From NCBI GenBank assembly GCA_015231755.1, contig JADGAZ010000005.1, positions 141,322 through 205,321 of the forward strand: DNA of 64,000 bases, in the 5' to 3' direction. The notes below the pieces were generated by a model. It was not told the origin of the DNA and did no database searches. It worked only from the letters and a program-made list of their open reading frames with translations. Positions 33,262-40,948 of the stretch are shown here, one piece after another (the stretch's first letter is position 1; the number at the start of each line of letters is the position of its first letter). The position numbers were made by a program, and so were the translations under genes. This DNA comes from Magnetococcales bacterium (lineage in GTDB: Bacteria > Pseudomonadota > Magnetococcia > Magnetococcales > Magnetaquicoccaceae).

Positions 33262-35040
33262 TCACTTCATCCACCAAGAGAGCAGCCACCCCTCCGGCGA
33301 GTAGAACAGGGGCAGTTTTTCCGGTCGGGCGAAACGGTCCCAATAGGCGATGCGGTGATAGGTCAGGTGCCAGTTGGGGACCAGATAGTGGCCCGCCAGC
33401 AGCACCCGGTCCAGGGCGCGACAGGCGGTGATCAGTTCCGGACGATTTTTGGCGTAGATGAGTTTTTCCACCAGGGCGTCCACGGCGGGATCCTGGATGC
33501 CGATCCGGTTGTGACTGCCCTGGATGCTGGCGCTGGAGGAGTGCCACATGTCCCGCTGTTCGTTGCCCGGAGACTGGGACTGGTCGAAGCCGTTGACGAT
33601 CATGTCGTAGTCGAAGTCGTGGACCCGGCTTTGATACAAGGAGGTGTCCACGGTGCGGTACTGGAGGCGGATGCCCAGTTTTTCCAGGTTGGCCGCGTAG
33701 GGGGCCAGAATGCGTTCGAAGGCCGGGGAGGCGAGCAGGGCTTCCACCTCCAGGCGATTGCCTTTGCCATCGGTCAGCACCTTGTCGTCACCCAGGGTCC
33801 AGCCGGCCTCTTTCAGGAGTTTGGAGGCCTCCCGCAGATTCTGACGCAGGGAGTTGGGCGGCGTGGTGGCAGGGGGAACCGGAACCGGACCGAACACCAC
33901 CGGGTCGAGTTTGTCCTTCAACGGTTCCAAAAGGGCCAGTTCCTCCGGGGAAGGGCTACCCTGGGCCGCCAGTTCGGAGTTGGAAAAATAGCTTTTGGAA
34001 CGGGTGTATTGACCATAGAAGAGATTTTCGTTGCTCCACTCGAAATCGAAGGCCAATCCCATGGCCTTGCGCACCCGGATATCCTGGAACATCGGACGGC
34101 GCAGATTGAAGATCAATCCTTGCATGCCCGCTCCCCGTTTATGGGGCAGGGTTTCCTTTTTGATGTGACCCTGGGTGAATTTGGGACCCTCGTAGTCCCT
34201 GGCCCATTGTTTGGAATTGTTTTCCGCCATGAAATCGAATTCGCCGGCCTTGAATCCCTCCAGGGCCACTACCGGATCCTTGTAGAACTTCAGCACGATG
34301 CGTTCAAAGGAGTACAGGCCCCGGTTGACCGGACGGTTGTTGCCCCAGTATTGCGGATTGCGTTTGTAGGTGAGGATTTTTCCGGCCTTGAACTCTTCCA
34401 CCACATACGGTCCGGAACCCAAAGGCGTGGTCAGGTTTTCCAGGTCAAAGGGGGTCTTGGTGAAAAAGGCTTTGGAGAAGACCGGGACTTCCCCGGCGAT
34501 CAGGGGCAGTTCCCGGTTGGCCTGACGGAAACGGAAGCGGATCGCCTGGGGGGAGATCACCTCGGCGGCGGTGATGTCCCGCCAGTAGGATTGATAGAAG
34601 GGGTGGGCCTTGTCCGATTGCAGGGTTTCCAAGGAGAATTTCACATCTTCGGCGGTCAGGGGGGAGTCGTCGGAAAACCGGGCCGCCGGATCCAGGTGAA
34701 AGGTCACGGAGAGACCATCCGCCGCCACTTCCACCTTTTGGGCCAGCAGTCCGTATTGGGAAAAGGGTTCGTCCTGGGCCTGAACCATGAGATGCTCGAA
34801 GATCAGGGGTTCCAGCAGATCGGGTGCCGAGCCTTTGAGGGTATAGGGATTCATTTTGTCGAAGCTGCCCAGGGCGTGCAGGTTCAGGGTGCCGCCGGGT
34901 TTGGCGTGGGGACTGGTGTAGTCGAATCCTTTGAAGTCATGGGGATATTTCAAGACTCCATCCAGGCTCAAGCCGTGATCCGCATGGGCGTGGGTGATCA
35001 ACAGTCCCAACAGGCATAAAATGGACAAAAGGTGACGCAT
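33262..35040 (-). CDS. yejA: Periplasmic oligopeptide-binding protein YejA, 592 aa
   Basis: A family 5 extracellular solute-binding protein. Signal peptide: HLLSILCLLGLLITHAHADH. The mature protein begins GLSLDGVLKYPHDFKGFDYT, and PKPGGTLNLHALGSFDKMNP-like sequence (AKPGGTLNLHA...) is diagnostic of YejA. RFSDDSPLTAEDVKFSLETL and GSGPYVVEEFKAGKILTYKR are canonical family regions. The length fits. It would deliver peptides to YejB; in E. coli the Yej system imports microcin C. It is transcribed away from the Memo fusion gene across a 250-base gap. Confidence 0.93.
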   Translation of the reverse strand: MRHLLSILCLLGLLITHAHADHGLSLDGVLKYPHDFKGFDYTSPHAKPGGTLNLHALGSFDKMNPYTLKGSAPDLLEPLIFEHLMVQAQDEPFSQYGLLAQKVEVAADGLSVTFHLDPAARFSDDSPLTAEDVKFSLETLQSDKAHPFYQSYWRDITAAEVISPQAIRFRFRQANRELPLIAGEVPVFSKAFFTKTPFDLENLTTPLGSGPYVVEEFKAGKILTYKRNPQYWGNNRPVNRGLYSFERIVLKFYKDPVVALEGFKAGEFDFMAENNSKQWARDYEGPKFTQGHIKKETLPHKRGAGMQGLIFNLRRPMFQDIRVRKAMGLAFDFEWSNENLFYGQYTRSKSYFSNSELAAQGSPSPEELALLEPLKDKLDPVVFGPVPVPPATTPPNSLRQNLREASKLLKEAGWTLGDDKVLTDGKGNRLEVEALLASPAFERILAPYAANLEKLGIRLQYRTVDTSLYQSRVHDFDYDMIVNGFDQSQSPGNEQRDMWHSSSASIQGSHNRIGIQDPAVDALVEKLIYAKNRPELITACRALDRVLLAGHYLVPNWHLTYHRIAYWDRFARPEKLPLFYSPEGWLLSWWMK

Positions 35041-35292
35041 CGCTTTGGCAAACCTCTCGCATGGCGTTTTTTTGGATCGTCAACGTGGCGCGGATCCTGC
35101 GGATCCTTGATATTGCAGTGTAGCCTTGGTCACGGCGGTTTGACCAGATTTTTTCGCCGGGGGAATCCCGTCGGGAAGGATGACGCCGCATCCGGTTTCG
35201 TGGTACTAAAGAGGCTAAAGATGTTAAAGATGAAAAATGTGGAATCCGGTTTCTTGGTGGCAACCGGACCGATGGCCTTGAAGAGGTGACTC

Positions 35293-36693
35293 ATGAACGT
35301 GGAGCGAGTGCGAGGGCCGGCAGTGGCAGGCATGTTCTATCCGGGGGATGCTCCGGGGTTGCGCAGTCTGGTGGAAGGATTGCTGGATCAGGTTCCGCCG
35401 GTGGTGCAAGAGCCGGTGGCGGTGGTGGCGCCCCATGCGGGTTTCATCTATTCCGGGTTGACGGCGGCCCATGCCTACAAGGGGTTGTCCCGGGCTTCGG
35501 CCACGGCCCCGCGTCGGGTGTTTTTGATTGGTCCGAGCCATCGGGTGTGGCTGGAAGGGGCATCGGTGGGCAACTACGACGCCTATGTGACCCCCTTGGG
35601 GCGGATTCCGGTGGATCGGGAAGGGGTGGAGTGTCTGGCTTCCCGGCCCGATGTCACCCGGGATGAGGCGCCACACCGTCTGGAACACTCTCTGGAGACC
35701 CAGTTGCCGTTTCTTCAGGTGACGTTGATCCATTTTCGCATCATTCCCATCGTCTACGGCGAGATGAGCGGCGGACATCTGGCGGATCTGCTGGAACAGT
35801 GCTGGAAACCGGGAGATTTGATCGTGATCTCCACGGATCTTTCCCACTATCACCCCTATGACGAGGCCAGACGGCTGGATGCCCGCAGCAACGAGGCGAT
35901 TCTGGCCCGGGACACCAAGGAAATCACTTCCTGCGAGGCCTGCGGCAATGTGGGCGTGCAGGCGATGCTGGAGACGGCCCGTCGTCGGCGCTGGAAACCG
36001 GTCCTGATGGATTTGCGCAACTCCGGGGATACGGCGGGGGACAAACAGCGGGTGGTGGGGTATGCCAGTTATTTGTTTTATCCGGAAACCGGGGATCGCG
36101 CCGTCGTGACGCCGAAAGTGGGGGAGAGCCGTTCCGGGGTGGGATTGCCGGAACTGGTCCGTGCCCATTTGGCCTCGATTCTGGCGGGAGGCCGGGGGCT
36201 TTCCACCTCCGCGGTGAGCGCCCAATGGGCGGAGTTGGCCAAACCCGGAGCCTGTTTCATCACCCTCACCGATCAGGGCGCCTTGCGGGGTTGTATCGGC
36301 TCCCTGGTGGCCCATCGTCCCCTGGCCGAGGATTTGTTGGAAAATGGCGTGTCGGCGGCCACCCGGGATCCCCGGTTCGCGCCGGTGAGCGTGGAGGAAC
36401 TGGAACGGTTGTCCATCGAGGTCTCTTTGTTGAGTCCCCCGGAGCCGTTTCCCCATCGGGACGGGGAGGATCTGATCCGGCGGCTCAAGCCCGGCGTACA
36501 CGGGGTGATTTTAAGCAAACAGGGACGACGGGCCACCTTCTTGCCCCAGGTGTGGGAACAGCTTCCCAATCCGGAGGCGTTTTTGTCCCATTTGTGCCGC
36601 AAGGCCGGGCTGGATGGGGAGTGCTGGCGTGCCGGGGCCGAGATCCAGGTCTATACCGTGGAAAAACGGTTGGAGAACAAGAGAGGACGGTGA
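35293..36693 (+). CDS. Memo-AMMECR1 fusion protein (AmmeMemoRadiSam system), 466 aa
   Basis: Residues about 5-265 are a Memo domain (AmmeMemoRadiSam protein B): VAGMFYPGDAPGLRSLVEGL, APHAGFIYSGLTAAHAY, IGPSHRVW, LEHSLETQLPFLQV and ISTDLSHYHPYDEA, giving the His residues expected to bind metal. Residues about 285-455 are AMMECR1 (protein A): ACFITLTDQGALRGCIGSL, with the LRGCIG signature, and FAPVSVEELERLSIEVSLL. Here both are in one chain. The third partner, a radical SAM protein, is not in the window. GAGGTG precedes the ATG. The next gene starts directly after its stop. The biochemical role of this trio is not established to my knowledge. Confidence 0.92.
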   Translation: MNVERVRGPAVAGMFYPGDAPGLRSLVEGLLDQVPPVVQEPVAVVAPHAGFIYSGLTAAHAYKGLSRASATAPRRVFLIGPSHRVWLEGASVGNYDAYVTPLGRIPVDREGVECLASRPDVTRDEAPHRLEHSLETQLPFLQVTLIHFRIIPIVYGEMSGGHLADLLEQCWKPGDLIVISTDLSHYHPYDEARRLDARSNEAILARDTKEITSCEACGNVGVQAMLETARRRRWKPVLMDLRNSGDTAGDKQRVVGYASYLFYPETGDRAVVTPKVGESRSGVGLPELVRAHLASILAGGRGLSTSAVSAQWAELAKPGACFITLTDQGALRGCIGSLVAHRPLAEDLLENGVSAATRDPRFAPVSVEELERLSIEVSLLSPPEPFPHRDGEDLIRRLKPGVHGVILSKQGRRATFLPQVWEQLPNPEAFLSHLCRKAGLDGECWRAGAEIQVYTVEKRLENKRGR

Positions 36694-37437
36694 ATGGCCG
36701 GATTCCATACCCATTTGGCGGTGGCCGCTGTCAGCGGGGGAGTGGGGGTGACCACCTTGATGGTCGCAGGGGTGGTGGATCCCCAGACCGGGCTGATCGG
36801 CTTCATGGGGGCCACCATCGGCGGTGTGCTCCCGGACGTGGACGCCGAAGACTCCTGGCCGCTGGATCTGGCTTTTACCCTGTTTGCGTTGCTGGGTTCG
36901 TTTTTTGTCATGTTCAGTCAGGTGGGCGCCTACTCCGTCGCCGAGTTGACGGTGTTGTGGATGGTGAGCTTTTTGTTCATCAAGCTGGCTGTGTGCGAAA
37001 TGTTTGTCCGTTTCACGGTCCATCGGGGGATTTTTCACTCGTTGCCCGCCGGGGTGTTTTTCGCCGGGTTGACCGCCTTGCTGCTGATGCGTCTGTTTCA
37101 TCAATCCGAGCGGCTTGCCTGGTTGACCGGCCTGTTCGTGCTGCTGGGCTATCTGGTGCATCTGCTGCTGGATGAACTGTACAGCCTGAACCTCTTCGGT
37201 CCGGGGGGTGTCTCCTCTTCCCTGGGGAGCGCGTTCAAGCTCTCCGCCCCGGATGGTTGGGCCACTTCCGCCATGTATCTGGCGATTTTCCTGGTCTATT
37301 ACGTCACCCCCGGCCCCCTCGCCACCCTGCGGGAGATTTTCACCCCTGCCACCCTTGATGCCATCCTGCCGCGTCTGGTGCCCGCCGGTCCCTGGTTTGG
37401 CCTGCCCTTCCTGGCTCTTTTTCCAGGTTCCCGATAG
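36694..37437 (+). CDS. DUF457/YdjM-type membrane-bound metal-dependent hydrolase, 247 aa
   Basis: An integral membrane protein with about five to six hydrophobic helices (for example LAFTLFALLGSFFVMF and LTGLFVLLGYLVHLLLDEL). Putative metal ligands are spread as in the family: HTHLAVAA at the N-terminus, GGVLPDVDAEDS, VHRGIFHSLPAG and HLLLDELYSLN. Its ATG follows the Memo-AMMECR1 stop without a gap, so it is co-transcribed. The activity of this family is not well defined. The C-terminus runs up to the tRNA-Leu promoter. Confidence 0.82.
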   Translation: MAGFHTHLAVAAVSGGVGVTTLMVAGVVDPQTGLIGFMGATIGGVLPDVDAEDSWPLDLAFTLFALLGSFFVMFSQVGAYSVAELTVLWMVSFLFIKLAVCEMFVRFTVHRGIFHSLPAGVFFAGLTALLLMRLFHQSERLAWLTGLFVLLGYLVHLLLDELYSLNLFGPGGVSSSLGSAFKLSAPDGWATSAMYLAIFLVYYVTPGPLATLREIFTPATLDAILPRLVPAGPWFGLPFLALFPGSR

Positions 37438-37454
37438 GGGGGTACACTTTGTCA

Positions 37455-37483
37455 TTGACAAGCCGTCGGATTGCAGCTATCTT
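37455..37483 (+). promoter_or_regulatory. Promoter of tRNA-Leu
   Basis: A perfect TTGACA (37455-37460), a 17-base spacer and TATCTT (37478-37483) lie 18 bases before the mature tRNA. This is the best sigma70-type promoter in the window. Confidence 0.85.
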
Positions 37484-37500
37484 CTTGCCCATAGAGACAA

Positions 37501-37587
37501 GCCCAGATGGCGGAACTGGTAGACGCGCTAGATTCAGGTTCTAGTATCTGCAAGGATATGGGAGTTCGACTCTCCCTTTGGGCACCA
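37501..37587 (+). tRNA. tRNA-Leu (anticodon CAG)
   Basis: The 87-base gene has acceptor arms GCCCAGA and TTTGGGC, an encoded ACCA 3' end, a D-arm with GGCGGAACTGGTAGAC, and an anticodon stem-loop CTAGA-TTCAGGT-TCTAG giving CAG. It has a long variable arm (ATCTGCAAGGAT) as expected for a class II tRNA, and a GGGAGTTCGACTCTCCC T-arm. It has its own promoter and terminator. Confidence 0.97.
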
Positions 37588-37598
37588 AAAGACAATCA

Positions 37599-37637
37599 AG
37601 GACTTGGCCGGTTTCGGTCAGGTCCTTTTTTGTTTTT
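37599..37637 (+). terminator. Rho-independent terminator of tRNA-Leu
   Basis: AGGACTTGGCCG-GTTT-CGGTCAGGTCCT makes a 12-pair stem with G-T wobbles and a 4-base loop, followed by TTTTTGTTTTT. It lies 12 bases after the tRNA. Confidence 0.9.
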
Positions 37638-37966
37638 CAGGCGTTCTTTCAGCACCCCTCCCTCCCGGTTCATCCTTGGCCAGGAGCGGCGAAATGGCAA
37701 CGTTTTGACGCTTCATTTGGCATTATTCTTGAATCAATTTCAACAGGATCGCCATTTTTCTGGATCCAGTGGACCGCCTGGAGACCGGCGACACCGTGTT
37801 CTTTGACATCGTGAGGGTGAGTGAACCGGTTGGATGGATACCGGGGAAACGTGGGGAGGGGAGAGGCGAATCCGGGGAGAACCGTGATGGATTCCCGGGG
37901 AGGGAGCGCCTTATAAAAAAAGCACTCCCTCCACAGGTGTCAGGCTTTGGGTATCAACGGTGCGGC
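37638..37966. other. Intergenic region with a terminator-like hairpin for the SPOR lipoprotein gene
   Basis: No gene is supported. At 37899-37932, GGAGGGAGCGC pairs with GCACTCCCTCC (one mismatch) around an A/T-rich loop. It lies 34 bases beyond the stop of the minus-strand lipoprotein gene and probably ends that transcript. The remainder is ordinary GC-rich sequence. Confidence 0.5.
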
Positions 37967-39526
37967 TTAGATGTCACACAGCACACCACCGATGGAACCG
38001 GCATAGCTGCCAGCGATACGATTCCGTTCGGTGAGGGCGGTGGTCTTGGAGGTGAAGGGACCGACGCGCACCTGGGTCAGTTCAGGGGTGTTGGGTTTGA
38101 CGGTCACGGGATGCAGGGAAACGTTGGAAATCCCTTTGCTCTTCAGTTGGCTTTGAGCCTCTTCCACGCTGCTCGTCTTGCTGTACGAGCCGATGTGAAC
38201 GAAGCAGCTACCCGCTTTGGCGTCGGTGCTGACCGCAGCGGCGACAGCCGGCTTGGACTCGGGGGCTTTGGTCTCGACTTTGGAGACAGCCGTGGAAGAG
38301 TCTTGCAACTGGCTGGTTTTGGCGGGCTTGGCGGCGGCCGGTTGAGCGGCAGGCTTTTGGGCCGTGGTTTTCGGCATGTTCAACTGGGCGAGCATGTCGT
38401 TGAGATAGGCTTCGCCACCATACTCGAAGGATTCACGGAAGCCGGGAGCCAGGTACAGTTGGATGTCGCCGGGCTTGTCAACCGCGAGGGAGAGATTGCG
38501 CAGATATTCCACGCCTTCGGTCCGATCCTTCAGACCATGGAACAGGGCATTGCCCAGATTGATACCGGCGGCATGCAGAGCGCGACGATAGTTACGCAGA
38601 TAAATCTCCTCGGCGGAGAAGATCCGGAAGGTGAACTTGTCGCTGTCGGTCAGAGTGGTGGTATGGTTGGCGTAGAACTGGCCTTCCAGAGCCGTGGTCA
38701 TGAAGTTCTCGGTACGGCTGTAGGTCAGTTCGTAACCGGTCATGGCGGCGTTGGCGCAGACCACCGACTGGGAGAGATCCTCGGCAACCGGGATATTCTT
38801 CTGAGAGACGGCGGGCATTTCCTTGGCGATTTCGGCCAGGGTCTGCTTCATGGATTCCCGATAGCTGCACACAAAGCCGTTCTTGAAGGCTTGGCGGTCG
38901 GCCGGGGAACCGGAGGTCAGCAGTTCCTGGAAGAGTTCCAACATGGCGACGGCATGGGTGTTGGTCTCTTTGAGCATGGGATCGAACTTGCCCTGGAAGG
39001 AGGTGGAGCGCTCCAGGTTGAGTTGGAAGAACTTCTTGGGCCACTGGGAGAAGCCGGCACCGATTTCGCGGCCGATTTCGCCGGCGGCGGTGGAGACGTG
39101 ATATCCGAGGACATCATCGGCATCCATGCGGCCATAGGTGGTCCGGAAGCAGGAGTGGAACTTGGTCCGCAGTTCCTGGTTGACGCCAAAATAGAAGCGT
39201 CCCAGGGGGGTCGCCTGACCGTTGGCGTTCATTTCACCCGTGCGCAGAAAATGCACGAAGTCGGGATTCAGGTGCTTTTTGCCGTACAGGTTGCCATTGT
39301 CGTTGCGCAGATTGGCGCCCCAGTAGTCACCGGCGCGACAGAAGGAACCGGCATCCATTTTGATCAGGAATTCGGTGTTGGCATTGGTGTTGACAATGGT
39401 CCGTTCCAACGAGTCGTGGGAATTGATCGGGGCGCCCAGTTCCGGATGCGGGGCCGCACAACCAGCAACCAGGGCCAGCAGGGACAAACCACACAGCTTT
39501 TGGACGATGGATTTCGGTTGTCTCAT
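37967..39526 (-). CDS. Lipoprotein with C-terminal SPOR domain, 519 aa
   Basis: The N-terminus is a lipoprotein signal with lipobox LSLLALVAGC, lipidated at Cys near residue 23. Residues about 30-375 are a large, mostly alpha/beta region I do not recognise, with several cysteines (AGSFCRAGDYWGANLRN, KFHSCFRTTYGRM). A Pro/Ala/Lys-rich linker follows, then a SPOR domain (about 440-517; CFVHIGSYSKTSSVEEAQSQ, VRVGPFTSKTTALTERNRI). SPOR domains bind septal peptidoglycan lacking stem peptides. GAAGGAG lies before the ATG. It is downstream of the OmpA-type gene, 90 bases apart and on the same strand. An outer-membrane-anchored, peptidoglycan-binding role is likely. Confidence 0.85.
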   Translation of the reverse strand: MRQPKSIVQKLCGLSLLALVAGCAAPHPELGAPINSHDSLERTIVNTNANTEFLIKMDAGSFCRAGDYWGANLRNDNGNLYGKKHLNPDFVHFLRTGEMNANGQATPLGRFYFGVNQELRTKFHSCFRTTYGRMDADDVLGYHVSTAAGEIGREIGAGFSQWPKKFFQLNLERSTSFQGKFDPMLKETNTHAVAMLELFQELLTSGSPADRQAFKNGFVCSYRESMKQTLAEIAKEMPAVSQKNIPVAEDLSQSVVCANAAMTGYELTYSRTENFMTTALEGQFYANHTTTLTDSDKFTFRIFSAEEIYLRNYRRALHAAGINLGNALFHGLKDRTEGVEYLRNLSLAVDKPGDIQLYLAPGFRESFEYGGEAYLNDMLAQLNMPKTTAQKPAAQPAAAKPAKTSQLQDSSTAVSKVETKAPESKPAVAAAVSTDAKAGSCFVHIGSYSKTSSVEEAQSQLKSKGISNVSLHPVTVKPNTPELTQVRVGPFTSKTTALTERNRIAGSYAGSIGGVLCDI

Positions 39527-39617
39527 GAGTGTCTCCTTCTAAGAACATTTCTGGAAGCTTGCGGGCATTCCAGTCATTTTATGAACACGGGTACAACGGG
39601 GTTTTCCCGTTGCTTGA

Positions 39618-40526
39618 CTACCTGATGGAATCCGTCTCACGGATGGAGTACTTTCCAGGCAGGAAATGGATTTCAACGCGACGATTGATCGGTTGACGAT
39701 CCTTTTCGCTGTACAGGTTGTAAGCGGCGGGACGGGTGTCGCCATAACCCACGATGGTCAACTGGGCGGCGGAGACTCCCTGTTTCACCAGATAGGCACG
39801 CACTTCCTTGGCGCGATGATTGGACAGGCCCACATTGTTGGCCGCCGAACCGCTCTCATCCGCATGGCCTTGGATTTCGACGCGCAGACCCGGGTTGGCT
39901 TTGATCTTTTTGGCGGTTTCGTTGAGGATCTTCCGGTCGCCGGCGCGCAGATAGGCCTTGCCCAGATCAAAGTTGACCACGGACAGGGCGGAAACGGCGC
40001 AACCTTCGGTGGAGACCTTTTCGCCGCGGGCGGAATTGTTGCACTTGTCCGCGCCGTCGATGACGCCGTCGGCATCCGTATCCACATGGCAACCGGCGGC
40101 ATTCACGGCCACGCCCGGGATGGACTTGGGACAATCGTCTTTCACATCCGGCACGCCGTCCCGATCACTGTCGAGGGGGCAGCCATGCACATCGACTTTG
40201 GCCAGCGGATCGGTATTGGGGCACAGATCCCAGAAATCGTGGACGCCATCGTTGTCCGCATCGTCGTTGGTGCAGCCATAACGATCGACAACCGCGCCAG
40301 CCGCCGTACCCGGGCAATGGTCGATGGAGTTTTTCACGCCATCGTTGTCGCTGTCGCCGTCGGGAGCGAAATTGGCGACGAAGGAGGCCGACAGGTTGTT
40401 GTACCAGTGGGCGCTGTGGTGCCAGGCATGCTCGGAGTGGTCGAACAGGTCATGCGCCGAGGCGGTGTTTCCGACGCATAGCATTCCTCCCACGACGAGC
40501 GATGCGGTCAATATTTTTATTTTCAT
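39618..40526 (-). CDS. OmpA-family protein with thrombospondin type 3 calcium repeats, 302 aa
   Basis: A signal peptide (KILTASLVVGGMLCVGNTAS, then AHD) follows a strong AAGGAGG ribosome-binding site, which fixes the start at 40526. Residues about 55-180 hold four TSP3-type calcium-binding repeats (DGDSDNDGVKNSIDHCPGT, DADNDGVHDFWDLCPNT, DSDRDGVPDVKDDCPKS, DTDADGVIDGADKCNNS). The C-terminal OmpA domain (about 190-295) has VEIQGHADESGSAANNVGLS and YGDTRPAAYN, with the peptidoglycan-binding Asp and the Arg in RRVEI. There is no eight-stranded barrel N-terminus, so it is probably periplasmic or peripheral to the outer membrane. Confidence 0.93.
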   Translation of the reverse strand: MKIKILTASLVVGGMLCVGNTASAHDLFDHSEHAWHHSAHWYNNLSASFVANFAPDGDSDNDGVKNSIDHCPGTAAGAVVDRYGCTNDDADNDGVHDFWDLCPNTDPLAKVDVHGCPLDSDRDGVPDVKDDCPKSIPGVAVNAAGCHVDTDADGVIDGADKCNNSARGEKVSTEGCAVSALSVVNFDLGKAYLRAGDRKILNETAKKIKANPGLRVEIQGHADESGSAANNVGLSNHRAKEVRAYLVKQGVSAAQLTIVGYGDTRPAAYNLYSEKDRQPINRRVEIHFLPGKYSIRETDSIR

Positions 40527-40948
40527 GTAATCCTCCTTATGAACGATGATTAGGTGAGTTGGATGTGGCCCAACCCTGATAATTTTTAACAAGTCCTTCA
40601 GCTAACTTCAACCAATTACCACTTATTGAAAGGCTCGTCAACCATCTTTCTCTCACGTTTCACCATAACCGGGAAAAGTGTGAAATTTTTTGTGATCTTT
40701 TGCGTTCCCGGGTGGTTTTGGCTTGCGGGCAATGCGGTTGTTCGTCGCTGGTTGGGATGGTTGTTGGTGTGACCGATCCAATCCCCGCCCTGGAGTCACG
40801 ATCCCTGATTCTGGAATTATTGAAAGTCATGTAACTGTCGAGGGTCGCTTTTTCCATGACAGGAACGGGAAGCTCTTGCACACAAGATGAAAAACATCTC
40901 AAGGCGACTGTTAAAGGGATTGATTATCGAAAGCTGGATGGGCGGTGA
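40527..40948. other. Upstream region of the OmpA gene and tail of the chemoreceptor gene
   Basis: A 422-base gap without a supported gene. It holds the OmpA promoter candidate (next entry) and a 5' leader of about 50 bases. A minus-strand frame at 40660-40902 has no ribosome-binding site or recognisable content and is not called. No T-tailed terminator was seen for the upstream chemoreceptor gene. Confidence 0.4.
40583..40611 (-). promoter_or_regulatory. Possible promoter of the OmpA/TSP3 gene
   Basis: On the minus strand TTGAAG (40611-40606) and TAAAAA (40588-40583) are 17 bases apart and about 57 bases upstream of the start codon. Each hexamer matches 4 of 6 consensus bases. Confidence 0.4.

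Noticed and set aside
37501..37587. tRNA-Leu as an integration site for a genomic island
   Set aside because: The genes on both sides have ordinary composition and no integrase or repeated tRNA 3' end was seen nearby.
37769..39625. 618-codon plus-strand frame opposite the SPOR lipoprotein
   Set aside because: The minus strand has a lipobox, a strong ribosome-binding site and a SPOR domain.
40660..40902. 80-codon minus-strand frame upstream of the OmpA gene
   Set aside because: No Shine-Dalgarno, no recognisable content, and it lies in the gap expected to hold the promoter.
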